From Streptomyces sp. A1136 (GTDB lineage: Bacteria > Actinomycetota > Actinomycetes > Streptomycetales > Streptomycetaceae): a stretch of DNA of 64,000 nucleotides. The DNA is taken from contig NZ_SSBJ01000027.1 of the NCBI RefSeq assembly GCF_004795055.1, forward strand, positions 52,576 through 116,575, read 5' to 3'. Position numbers and translations under genes: made by a program. This document shows positions 34,246 through 41,975 of the stretch, piece by piece (position 1 is the first letter of the stretch; each line of letters opens with the position of its first letter). The notes under the pieces are model-generated. The model made no database searches. It was not told the DNA's origin and saw only the letters and a program-made list of their open reading frames with translations.

Positions 34246-35085
34246 TCAGCCGGACCGCGCGAAATCACCCCACACGGCCGCCTTGCCGGCGGGGGTGGTG
34301 GCCTCGGCTCGGTAGCCGTCGTCCTTCGCGTCGCGTCCGCCGGCGGCGTGGTCGTACTGACCGGCGAAGACGTGCTGGCCGGCCGGGACCGTCTTCCCGG
34401 GCCTGAGGGTCCACCGGTAGACGAGGAAGCGGCCCTCCTCGCGGACGGAGACGTCGAAGTCGGCGGCGGGGCGGGTCAGCCAGTTGCCGGTGCTCTTCAC
34501 CCCGCCTCCCAAGGCGATCCGCAGTTCGACCGTGAGCGCCGAGAGCGCGCCGCGCGTCTTGAGGGTGACGTTGCTCTGCGCCCAGTAGGCGTTGCTGTGG
34601 GGGTCGACGGAGCCGTCGGCCCACAGCGGACCGTCCGAGGTGTGGGCGCCGGCCGGGGGTGGCGTCGGGCGCGGGCCGGTCGAGGCGGAGCCGGATGCGG
34701 ACGGGCCGCCGGAGGTGCCCGGCGGGGTCCGGCCGGACTCGGGCGCGGCAGGGGTGGACGGCGGCGCGGTGGAGGGCGTCCCGGCCGGTGAGGGCGGTGC
34801 GGGGGTGGGGGTGCCGGAGTCGGTGGCGATCGTGGTCTGCGGCGGGTCCGGGGCGCGGACGACGGCGACCACCGCGAAGCCGCCCACCGCCAGGGCGCCG
34901 GTGGTGGCCAGTGTCGCGAGGACGACCTTGGGCCAGGACAGGGCCCCGCCACGCTCGCGTTGGTGTACGCGGCCGGGCGGTTGCGGACGGGCCAGGCCGC
35001 GCTCCACCCGGGCCAGCATGCGGGCCCGGTCGGGCCGGTGGGCTTCGGCGCTCTCGCGCAGCAGGTGGCGAAGTTCGTCCGTCAT
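34246..35085 (-). CDS. Transmembrane sigma-factor companion with extracytoplasmic domain
   Basis: This 279-residue protein has a basic cytoplasmic N-terminus (1-50; LLRESAEAHRPDRARMLARV). One transmembrane helix follows (52-76; PKVVLATLATTGALAVGGFA), then a Pro/Thr/Ser-rich linker (~80-150). The C-terminal domain of ~130 residues is beta-rich (DGPLWADGSVDPHSNAYWAQ, ALSALTVELRIALGGGVKST, FDVSVREEGRFLVYRWTLRP, TVPAGQHVFAGQYDHA). Its ATG overlaps the sigma stop (ATGA). I infer an anti-sigma-like sensor whose outer domain may bind polysaccharide, by analogy with RsgI; no known anti-sigma motif such as ZAS is visible. Confidence 0.75.
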   Translation of the reverse strand: MTDELRHLLRESAEAHRPDRARMLARVERGLARPQPPGRVHQRERGGALSWPKVVLATLATTGALAVGGFAVVAVVRAPDPPQTTIATDSGTPTPAPPSPAGTPSTAPPSTPAAPESGRTPPGTSGGPSASGSASTGPRPTPPPAGAHTSDGPLWADGSVDPHSNAYWAQSNVTLKTRGALSALTVELRIALGGGVKSTGNWLTRPAADFDVSVREEGRFLVYRWTLRPGKTVPAGQHVFAGQYDHAAGGRDAKDDGYRAEATTPAGKAAVWGDFARSG

Positions 35086-35609
35086 CGGTTCCTGCTCCCC
35101 ACCAGTTCGCCCGCGGCCCCGGTACCGAGCAGCCGCTGCAGTTCCGCCGTTCCCTTGGAGGTCTGGCTCTTCACCGTACCCACTGATATGCCGAGCACGT
35201 GCGCGGTGTCCTTCTCCGAGAGGTCGAACGCGTATCGCAGGACGACGCAAGCGCGCTTGCGGAAGGGCAGTCGGTCCAGTGCGGCGCGTACGTCCATGAC
35301 GGCGGCCACGTCCGGCCCGTCGGTACGCTCCGACCGGTGCGACCAGAACAGTAGTACGCGCCGTCTCTCGCGCACCGTGCTCCGGATCCGGCTACGGGCG
35401 AGGTTGGCCACGACCCCGCGGGCGTAGGCGGCCGGGGAGTCGGCGCGGCGGACCCGGTCCCAGCGGTGCCAGAGCGCGACCATCGCGTCGGCGGCGAGGT
35501 CGTCGGCGGCGTCCGCCTCGCCGGTCAGCAGGTAGGCGAGGCGGGAGAGTTCGGCGTGGTGGCGTTCGAAGAAGTCGTGGAAGTCGGCGGACGCCTCATC
35601 GGTGGTCAT
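35082..35609 (-). CDS. SigE-family ECF sigma factor (paralogue 2)
   Basis: This 175-residue sigma factor has region 2 (FHDFFERHHAELSRLAYLLT, AADDLAADAMVALWHRWDR) and region 4 (RLPFRKRACVVLRYAFDLSE, VLGISVGTVKSQTSKGTAEL). It is close to the sigma gene at 30.4 kb. GAGG lies two bases before the ATG at 35609. Its 3' end overlaps the companion gene, so the two are translationally coupled. Element C, about 360 bases upstream, suggests autoregulation. Likely targets are the neighbouring GH74, lectin and pectinase genes. Confidence 0.93.
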   Translation of the reverse strand: MTTDEASADFHDFFERHHAELSRLAYLLTGEADAADDLAADAMVALWHRWDRVRRADSPAAYARGVVANLARSRIRSTVRERRRVLLFWSHRSERTDGPDVAAVMDVRAALDRLPFRKRACVVLRYAFDLSEKDTAHVLGISVGTVKSQTSKGTAELQRLLGTGAAGELVGSRNR

Positions 35610-35734
35610 GGCCTCGTTGCGGCCTCTCGGTGCGATGTGGGGCGTTCCCGGGCGGCTGCGGGGGCGTGGCAGCCCGTTCATCGGTCTCTCGACGGCCCCG
35701 GCCGGCCGGGAGCGGTTCTGCGTGGTCGTGCCCA

Positions 35735-35932
35735 TCAGAGCGTCGGGTTCCCGCCTTCGGCGCCGGCCGGGTGGAAGCCGGCGGTGTACGTGCTCGCCGG
35801 CCGGGCGGCTCTCAGCCGAGGGCGGTTCGGTCCCCCACCGGGGCCGGGTCCGGTTCGGGCGTCGGCGTACTCGGCGAAGAGGGGGAGCATTCGACGACCG
35901 ACCGCGCGGCGGTGGGGGGAAGCGGGGGACAT
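35735..35932 (-). CDS. Possible leader ORF of the sigma operon
   Basis: This 65-residue Pro/Gly/Arg-rich ORF (MLPLFAEYADARTGPGPGGG internally) begins 41 bases downstream of element C. A good ribosome-binding site, AGGAG, lies nine bases before its ATG. It stops 125 bases before the sigma gene. It has no known domain. It may be a genuine small protein or a translated leader. Confidence 0.4.
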   Translation of the reverse strand: MSPASPHRRAVGRRMLPLFAEYADARTGPGPGGGPNRPRLRAARPASTYTAGFHPAGAEGGNPTL

Positions 35933-35972
35933 GCGTGGTCGCTCCTAGGTGTGAGGGCACTGTTCCCCCCTC

Positions 35973-36000
35973 AGTTGCCGCCGCGCACGGAAAGGTTGCC
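35973..36000 (-). promoter_or_regulatory. Promoter-like element C (sigma operon)
   Basis: Read toward the sigma gene: GGCAACC, 16 bases, CAACT. It is nearly identical to element A over the whole site (CAACCTTTCC and GGCGGCAACT are both kept), which points to autoregulation of the sigma operon. Confidence 0.65.
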
Positions 36001-36111
36001 GCTGATCGCGGACATCTCGCAGGCGACCCGCTGCCTGTCGACCCGGGTCCACGGGGTCTCGTTCGCCGGGAACGGCTTCGGCCGCCACGGCAGGTTTCGC
36101 GACTACGGGCG

Positions 36112-36786
36112 CTACGGGGCGCTTTGGTGAGACGAGGTGACGAGGCCGGTCTCATAGGCGGTGATGACGAGATGGACCCGGTCGCGGGCGCCCAGCTTGG
36201 TGAGCAGCCGTGACACGTGCGACTTGGCGGTGGCCACCGTGATGAAGAGGTCTTCCGCGATCTCGGCGTTCGACCGGCCGCGTCCCACCAGGGTCAGCAC
36301 CTCGCGTTCCCGTCCGGTGATGCCCTCGACCGACCGTGGGGCCCGCTCCGGGACCGCCGCGGGGCGCTGGAGGAAATCCGCGATCAGGCGGCTGGTCACG
36401 GTCGGCGCGAGCAGCGCGTCGCCGGTGGCGACCACGCGGATCGCCGCCAGGATGTCGTCCAGTGCCATGTCCTTGACCGCGAAGCCGCTCGCGCCGGCTC
36501 GGAGCGCGCCGTAGACGTGTGCGTCCTCGTCGAAGGTGGTCAGTACGAGGACGCGGGTGGTCGCCGGGCCGGCCGTGATGAGGCGGGTGGCCTCGATCCC
36601 GTCCATGCCGGGCATCCGGATGTCCATCACGACGACGTCGGGGCTGAGGTCCGTGACCAGTCGGACGGCCTCGGCCCCGGTGGCCGCCTCACCGACGACC
36701 TCCAGGTCGGGTTGATCGGCCATGGTCACACGCAGACCGGAGCGGACCAGCGGCTGGTCGTCGGCGAGTACTACCCTGATGGTCAT
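36112..36786 (-). CDS. NarL/LuxR-type response regulator
   Basis: This 224-residue protein has a receiver domain (DD in VVLADDQPLVRSGLR; phospho-Asp in SPDVVVMDIRMPGMDG; Thr in VLVLTTFDED; Lys in GFAVKDMALDD). A LuxR helix-turn-helix follows (ITGREREVLTLVGRGRSNAE, LFITVATAKSHVSRLLTKLG). Its ATG overlaps the stop of the histidine kinase gene. It probably controls the divergent ABC exporter genes at 38.2-39.9 kb. Confidence 0.95.
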   Translation of the reverse strand: MTIRVVLADDQPLVRSGLRVTMADQPDLEVVGEAATGAEAVRLVTDLSPDVVVMDIRMPGMDGIEATRLITAGPATTRVLVLTTFDEDAHVYGALRAGASGFAVKDMALDDILAAIRVVATGDALLAPTVTSRLIADFLQRPAAVPERAPRSVEGITGREREVLTLVGRGRSNAEIAEDLFITVATAKSHVSRLLTKLGARDRVHLVITAYETGLVTSSHQSAP

Positions 36787-37961
36787 CGGGCCCCCACGAG
36801 CGGTTCGACGGACGTGGGCAGCGGTAGTCGGGCCGCGACCCGAAACCCGCCTTCGGGACACGATCCGGCGGTGAGGTCGCCGCCCAGCAGAGCGACTCGC
36901 TCCCGCATCCCGACAATACCGAAGCCCTGGGCCGAGCCGTTCCCGGTGGCGCCGTCCCCGTCGTCGACGACCTCCACGGACAGTTCCTCGTCCCCGTATT
37001 GGATGGTGACCCGGCAACGCCCGGTGTTCGCGTGCCGGACCACATTGGTCAGCGCCTCCTGCACGATGCGGTAGGCGGACAGGTCGATGTCGGCCGGCAC
37101 AGGACGCCGGTCCCCGGTGCAGCGCACGTCGACGCTCACCCCCGCGCCCGCGGTCGCCGCCGCAAGCCGCTCGACGTCCGCCAGCCCCGGCGAGGGTGTG
37201 AGCGGTGGTTGTTCCTCCGGGAGGGCCGCGTCCCGGTCGGCCTGACGGAGCGAGACCAACGTGCGCCGAAGGCCCGACAAGGTCTCCCTGCTGGTGTCCT
37301 CGATGGCGCGCAAGGCCTCACGCGCCTGCGCCGGCTGGGTCTGGATGACCCGGTTGCCCATGCCCGCCTGAATGGCGATGACGCCGATGCTGTGGGCGAC
37401 CATGTCGTGCAGCTCCCGGGCGATGCGCAGCCGTTCGGCGGTCACCGCCTCGGCCACCTCCCGCTTACGCAGCGCCACCGCGTGCTCGCGACGCTCGCGG
37501 CTCAGCAGACCCGTCGTGCAGCACGCGGTCAACGCCAGGAGTCCGACGATCGTGTTGACGGCCAGGTTCTCCCCCTGGGCGAAGACCCCGATCACCAGGA
37601 GTTGCACGACGGCGGACAAGGCCACGGCCACGATCGAAGCGCGACGCGCGCAGGTGGCGACGACGAAGCCCAGCACGAAGTCCGCCGCCACGTACGACAG
37701 GAACTGTCCCTGGTACGACGCCGCCAGGCTCTCCTGGTGGCTCGGAGGGCCCGCCACCACAAGGGTGGAACCGATGAGCGCCATGGCCAGGGCCGGCACC
37801 GGCATCCGTCGCACCATGCCGGCGAGCAGGCTGACGGCCAGCAGCGCCCCGACGCCGTGGACCGTGCCCGACGCCCGCGGCGCGGCCCCCACCAGCAGAC
37901 CCACCACGAGGAGGTAGGAGGCACCGCCCGCCCAGACCCAGGCTTTGGTCATCGGTGGCAT
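36783..37961 (-). CDS. Sensor histidine kinase (HisKA_3)
   Basis: This 392-residue kinase has about four to five transmembrane helices in the first ~140 residues. ERLRIARELHDMVAHSIGVI then carries the phospho-acceptor His of the NarX-type HisKA_3 domain. A C-terminal HATPase follows (AYRIVQEALTNVVRHANTG, VEVVDDGDGATGNGSAQGFG, IVGMRERVALLGGDLTAG). No large extracellular loop is seen, so it likely senses a membrane-active signal. It is coupled to the response regulator and diverges from an ABC exporter. ATG 37961 is preferred over 37952. Confidence 0.94.
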   Translation of the reverse strand: MPPMTKAWVWAGGASYLLVVGLLVGAAPRASGTVHGVGALLAVSLLAGMVRRMPVPALAMALIGSTLVVAGPPSHQESLAASYQGQFLSYVAADFVLGFVVATCARRASIVAVALSAVVQLLVIGVFAQGENLAVNTIVGLLALTACCTTGLLSRERREHAVALRKREVAEAVTAERLRIARELHDMVAHSIGVIAIQAGMGNRVIQTQPAQAREALRAIEDTSRETLSGLRRTLVSLRQADRDAALPEEQPPLTPSPGLADVERLAAATAGAGVSVDVRCTGDRRPVPADIDLSAYRIVQEALTNVVRHANTGRCRVTIQYGDEELSVEVVDDGDGATGNGSAQGFGIVGMRERVALLGGDLTAGSCPEGGFRVAARLPLPTSVEPLVGAR

Positions 37962-38160
37962 TCCGTCTCGGGAACCACACCGCGGGGCTCGACGCACGCA
38001 GGCGGCCGGTTGATCGTCGTGGGATGCATGGCATGAGACTAATCGGCCGCCGGGGGACGGGCATCGGCCCGCGGACGTACACCCACGGGACAACCCGGCC
38101 GCACGATTGCCGCCCCCGGCCCCATGCCCGGACGCGGATCGGCTCGGCAGTGTTGATGCC

Positions 38161-39081
38161 GTGATCGAAGTCAGCGAACTCACCAAGCAGTACGGCCGCA
38201 AGAAGGCCGTCGACCACCTGTCCTTCACCGTGCGCCCGGGTCAGGTCACCGGATTCCTCGGCCCCAACGGGGCGGGCAAATCCACCACACTGCGAATGAT
38301 CCTCGGCCTGGACGCGCCCACCGGCGGCGCCGCCACCGTCGACGGTGTCCCCTTCCGGCTCCACCCGCGCGGATTGCGCCACGTCGGCGCACTCCTGGAC
38401 GCCGGTGACGTCCACGGCGGTCGCAGCGCCGCCGCCCACTTGTGGGCCCTGGCCCGGAGCAACGATCTGCCACGGCGCCGGGTCGACGAGGTGCTTCGGG
38501 AAGTGGGACTGGCCGAGGTGGCGAACCGCCGCATCGGTGGGTTCTCCCTCGGCATGAAACAGCGACTGGGCATCGCCACCGCCCTGCTCGGCGACCCGCC
38601 CGTCCTCGTGTTCGACGAGCCGATCAACGGCATGGACCCGGAGGGCGTGCTCTGGGTACGCCGGCTGTTCCGACGCCTGGCCGCCGAGGGGCGCACCGTC
38701 TTCCTCTCCAGTCACCTGATGTCGGAGATGGAGAACACCGCCGACCAACTGGTCGTCATCGGCCGGGGCCGCCTCATCGCCGCCGAGCCGCTACAGGACT
38801 TCGCTGCCCGCGGCGCCCGTCGCGAGGTCGTGGTGGGCACACCGCAGGCCGCCGAACTGGCCGCTGTACTGACCGCGGCGGGCGCCTCGGTCGAGCCGAA
38901 GAACCCGGCAGGCGCCGGCAGGCTCACCGTGACCGGGCTCCCCGCGGACCGGATCGGAGCGCTGGCCTTCACCAACGGCGTCCGGCTCGACGAGTTGACC
39001 ACCCGTTCCGCGTCACTGGAGACGGCCTTCATGGAACTCACCACCGACAGCACCGAATACCAGGCAGGACAGACCTCATGA
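38161..39081 (+). CDS. ABC transporter ATP-binding protein
   Basis: This 306-residue ATPase has Walker A GFLGPNGAGKSTT, signature FSLGMKQRLGIATALL and Walker B VLVFDEPINGMDP, followed by SSHLMSEMENTADQLVVIG. The C-terminal ~80 residues are the extension of DrrA/BcrA-like exporter ATPases. GTG 38161 has no clear ribosome-binding site and may be leaderless. Its stop overlaps the permease start (ATGA). The divergent two-component genes probably regulate it. Confidence 0.93.
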   Translation: MIEVSELTKQYGRKKAVDHLSFTVRPGQVTGFLGPNGAGKSTTLRMILGLDAPTGGAATVDGVPFRLHPRGLRHVGALLDAGDVHGGRSAAAHLWALARSNDLPRRRVDEVLREVGLAEVANRRIGGFSLGMKQRLGIATALLGDPPVLVFDEPINGMDPEGVLWVRRLFRRLAAEGRTVFLSSHLMSEMENTADQLVVIGRGRLIAAEPLQDFAARGARREVVVGTPQAAELAAVLTAAGASVEPKNPAGAGRLTVTGLPADRIGALAFTNGVRLDELTTRSASLETAFMELTTDSTEYQAGQTS

Positions 39082-39893
39082 ACACGCTCGCCGCCACCGC
39101 GCGGACCTCCTTCAGCGCGTCGTCCACCCGCTTTCGCGATGTGGTCGCCGCCGAGTGGATCAAGATGCGGTCCCTGCGGTCCACCGCCTGGACGATCGGA
39201 CTCACCGTGCTGTTCGTCGTCGGGTCCGCCGCCGTGGCCACGCTCGCGGACAAGCCCTCGCGCGTCGGCCCCGTCGAATTCCGGCCCTTCGACGCCTACC
39301 CGGCGGCCGGCTACTGGACGCTGATACTCGTCTCCGGAAGCATGGGCGCCCTCACCGTCGTGAGCGAGTACAGCAGCGGGCTGATCCGGACCACCAGCTT
39401 GGCCGTCCCCGCGCGCGGCTCGATCGTGCTGGCCAAGGCCGCCGTCACCGGCGCGCTGTGGAGCACGGTCGGTACCGCCACCGCCACGTGCTCCTTCCTG
39501 GTCTCCCAAGCCGTGTCGGACCGCGGCGGCGTCGGGATCAGTCACCCCGGGGTGTTCCGGGCGCTGGTGGCCTCCGCGTTGCTGGCTCCGGTCTGCGCGC
39601 TGGTCGGCCTGAGCCTCGGCGTGCTGCTCCGGCATACCGCCGGGACCATGATCGCCGGCGTATTCGTCCTGTTGATGCTGCCCACCATGTTCTCGGACGG
39701 CAACCGCTGGTCGGCGGACATCAAACACATGCTGGTGTCCGCCGCATGGAACCGCCTGGTCCAGACGTGGGAGCCCGATCCCGACTCCCTGGGCTACTCC
39801 GCCACGGTCCCCGGCTCCTGGGGCGTGTACGCGCTCTGGCCGCTGGTCACCCTCGCCTTGGCCGTCCTCGTCGTGAGGCGCCGCGACGTGTAA
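39078..39893 (+). CDS. ABC transporter permease
   Basis: This 271-residue integral membrane protein has six predicted helices, an N-terminal cytoplasmic EWIKMRSLRSTAWTIG motif, and SEYSSGLIRTTSLAVPARGS, typical of ABC-2-type permeases. With the upstream ATPase it would form an exporter, possibly for antibiotic or peptide resistance as in BcrAB-like systems under two-component control. The start is translationally coupled. Confidence 0.92.
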   Translation: MNTLAATARTSFSASSTRFRDVVAAEWIKMRSLRSTAWTIGLTVLFVVGSAAVATLADKPSRVGPVEFRPFDAYPAAGYWTLILVSGSMGALTVVSEYSSGLIRTTSLAVPARGSIVLAKAAVTGALWSTVGTATATCSFLVSQAVSDRGGVGISHPGVFRALVASALLAPVCALVGLSLGVLLRHTAGTMIAGVFVLLMLPTMFSDGNRWSADIKHMLVSAAWNRLVQTWEPDPDSLGYSATVPGSWGVYALWPLVTLALAVLVVRRRDV

Positions 39894-39985
39894 GGGGCGG
39901 CCGGGTACGACCGGTGGCGTGCGGCATGGCGGGCAGAGGTCGAGGGGCCGCTCCGGTGGAGCGTGACGCCGGGCAGACAACGCGG

Positions 39986-40015
39986 GGGGCGCCCGCCTGG
40001 GAGGGCGGGCGCCCC
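39986..40015. terminator. Strong hairpin between permease and cold-shock gene
   Basis: GGGGCGCCCGCC pairs perfectly over 12 bp with a 6-base loop. It is 25 bases beyond the cold-shock stop (minus strand) and 92 beyond the permease stop (plus strand), so it may serve both. Confidence 0.75.
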
Positions 40016-40040
40016 GCACAGGGACTTCCGTCCCGAGGGG

Positions 40041-40247
40041 TCAGGCGGCGCGGGTGATGTTCTCCGCCTGCGGGCCCTTCTGACCCTGGGTGACGTCGAA
40101 GGTCACGGTCTCGCCCTCCTGCAGCTCCCGGTAACCGTTCCCGGCGATGTTGGAGTAGTGGGCGAAGACGTCCGGGCCGCCTCCGTCCTGGGCGATGAAC
40201 CCGAAGCCCTTTTCGGAGTTGAACCACTTCACCGTGCCACGCGCCAT
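40041..40247 (-). CDS. Cold-shock protein (CspA family)
   Basis: This 68-residue nucleic-acid-binding OB-fold protein begins MARGTVKWFNSEKGFGFIAQ, with the RNP1 motif KGFGFI and RNP2-like DVFAHYSNI. It is a complete single cold-shock domain acting as an RNA chaperone. An in-frame ATG two codons earlier is less well spaced from AAGGGAA, so 40247 is preferred. Confidence 0.96.
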   Translation of the reverse strand: MARGTVKWFNSEKGFGFIAQDGGGPDVFAHYSNIAGNGYRELQEGETVTFDVTQGQKGPQAENITRAA

Positions 40248-40417
40248 GATCATTCCCTTGTACAGCCCATACGACGATCCGAGGATCGCCCCGGCCCCCG
40301 GGTGGAAGCCCGTTCCCTCCATACCCCCATGAGCCCCACCCCTAACCCACCATCCGCCGCCCCCGCCGCTCGCCCCTCATCCGAGTCCCTCATCCGACCG
40401 ATTCGGCCGGATTCCCT

Positions 40418-41203
40418 TCACAGCGAGTCGAGGAAGGCCCGCACCGTTCTCGCGAATCCCGACGGATCGGTTTCGTGAACCGTGTGCCCGGTGGCGAGTT
40501 CGGCCAGCCGGGTGTTGGGGCGGTGTGCCGCCATGGCCTCGGCGTGTCGCGCGGTCAGCGTGTCGCTTCGGGTCCCGTGGATCAGCAGGGCGGGGCAGTC
40601 ACTGGAGAGCCAGTCCTCCCAGTGGTTGCCGTTGACCCGGCCGACGGAGGTGACCATGTCCTGCGGGCGGAACGCAAGGCCCCACCCGTCGGGGAATTCG
40701 CGGATGGCGTCGGTCAGGTAACGCACCGAAGGGCCGAGTCGCTCGACCAAGGCCGTCCGGGTGGGGACCCGGTGCGGCCACGTCAGACAGAAGGACAGGT
40801 CGTCGTCGATCTCGGCGCCGATGTCCTCGACGATCAGCGCGCTGACCAGGCGTGGGTAGCGGGCGGCGAGCTGGTAGGCGTTGACCCCGCCGAGGGAATG
40901 GCCGAGCACCACCACCTGAGTCAGGCCGAGGTGGGCGATGAGCGCGGCGGCGTCGTTCACGTAACCGTCGCGGGAGAAGTCCGCTGCCCGATCGGAGAAG
41001 CCGTGCCCGCGCTGGTCCGGCGCCACGACTCGCCAGTCGGGAGCCAAGGCCTGTGCCAGCTTGGTGAAGGTGCGCCCCTCGTTGAAATGGCCGTGCAAGG
41101 CGAGCAGGGGCCGCCCCGGACCGCCGAAGTCGAGGTAGGAAAGGGAGCGGCCGTCCACGGTCATGGCTGCGCGTGCCGGCTCGGAATGGGGTATCGAGAT
41201 CAC
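40418..41203 (-). CDS. Alpha/beta hydrolase
   Basis: This 261-residue cytoplasmic hydrolase has oxyanion region LLALHGHFNEGRTF, VVAPDQRGHGFSD, nucleophile VVLGHSLGGVNAYQLAARYP, acid LLIHGTRSDTL and His ELATGHTVHETDP. It is of the epoxide-hydrolase/haloperoxidase-like type; the substrate is unknown. GTG 41203 lacks a strong ribosome-binding site. It is a single gene. Confidence 0.9.
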   Translation of the reverse strand: MISIPHSEPARAAMTVDGRSLSYLDFGGPGRPLLALHGHFNEGRTFTKLAQALAPDWRVVAPDQRGHGFSDRAADFSRDGYVNDAAALIAHLGLTQVVVLGHSLGGVNAYQLAARYPRLVSALIVEDIGAEIDDDLSFCLTWPHRVPTRTALVERLGPSVRYLTDAIREFPDGWGLAFRPQDMVTSVGRVNGNHWEDWLSSDCPALLIHGTRSDTLTARHAEAMAAHRPNTRLAELATGHTVHETDPSGFARTVRAFLDSL

Positions 41204-41327
41204 GAAGTGAGCTTGCCATCCCGACGGTTCTACATCGCAGCCTGTCGGGGCCGCCGCGCCGACGCGGGCGAACGCCGGGCCGTCGCGGACCGCGGCGCCG
41301 GCGCCGTGGTCGAAGACGCGCCCCGGG

Positions 41328-41975
41328 TCAGGGCTTGTTCAGGTAGGTGAGGACCGCGCGGACACGGCGGTTGGTGTCGTCGTCGTCCGTGACGCCGAGT
41401 TTGCCGAACAGGGAGGTCGTGTACTTGCTGATGGCGCCCTCGCTGAGGAAGAGGCGGCGCGCGATGGCGTGGTTGGACAGGCCCTCGGCCATCAGGCCGA
41501 GCACGGAGTACTCGCGTTCGGTGAGCCGCCCCAGCCCCCTGTCGGGGGCGCTGCCGGACAGCAGCTTCGCGATCACGGCGGGGTCCATGGCGGTGCCGCC
41601 CGCTGCGACGCGCTCCAGGGAGCCGATGAACTGGTCGGCGTCGAACACGCTCTCTTTGAGGAGGTAGCCGACGCCGCCGGAGCCGTCGGCCAGCAACTCG
41701 CGGGCGTACAGCTGCTCGACGTGCTGGGAGAGGATCAGGACCGGCAGACCGGGGATCTCGGCCCGCGCGGTGAGGGCCGCGCGCAGGCCCTCGTCCGACT
41801 GGGTCGGGGGCATGCGGACGTCTATGACGGACACGTCCGGGCGGTGCGTCCGCAGTGCTTCGAGCGTCTCGGGCCCGGTGGCGGCCGTGGCCACCACCTC
41901 GTGCCCGAACGCCTCGATCAAGCGGACCATCCCGTCGCGCAGGAGGTACAGGTCTTCGGCTACGGCTATTCGCAT
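41328..41975 (-). CDS. NarL/LuxR-type response regulator
   Basis: This 215-residue regulator has a receiver (AVAEDLYLLRDGMV; phospho-Asp in VSVIDVRMPPT; Lys in GYLLKESVFDADQ) and a LuxR helix-turn-helix (LTEREYSVLGLMAEGLSNHA, LFLSEGAISKYTTSLFGKLG). It belongs to the Streptomyces group with a HisKA_3 partner immediately upstream. Its start overlaps the kinase 3' end by 10 bases. Its likely target is the divergent membrane protein gene at 43.4 kb. Confidence 0.94.
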   Translation of the reverse strand: MRIAVAEDLYLLRDGMVRLIEAFGHEVVATAATGPETLEALRTHRPDVSVIDVRMPPTQSDEGLRAALTARAEIPGLPVLILSQHVEQLYARELLADGSGGVGYLLKESVFDADQFIGSLERVAAGGTAMDPAVIAKLLSGSAPDRGLGRLTEREYSVLGLMAEGLSNHAIARRLFLSEGAISKYTTSLFGKLGVTDDDDTNRRVRAVLTYLNKP

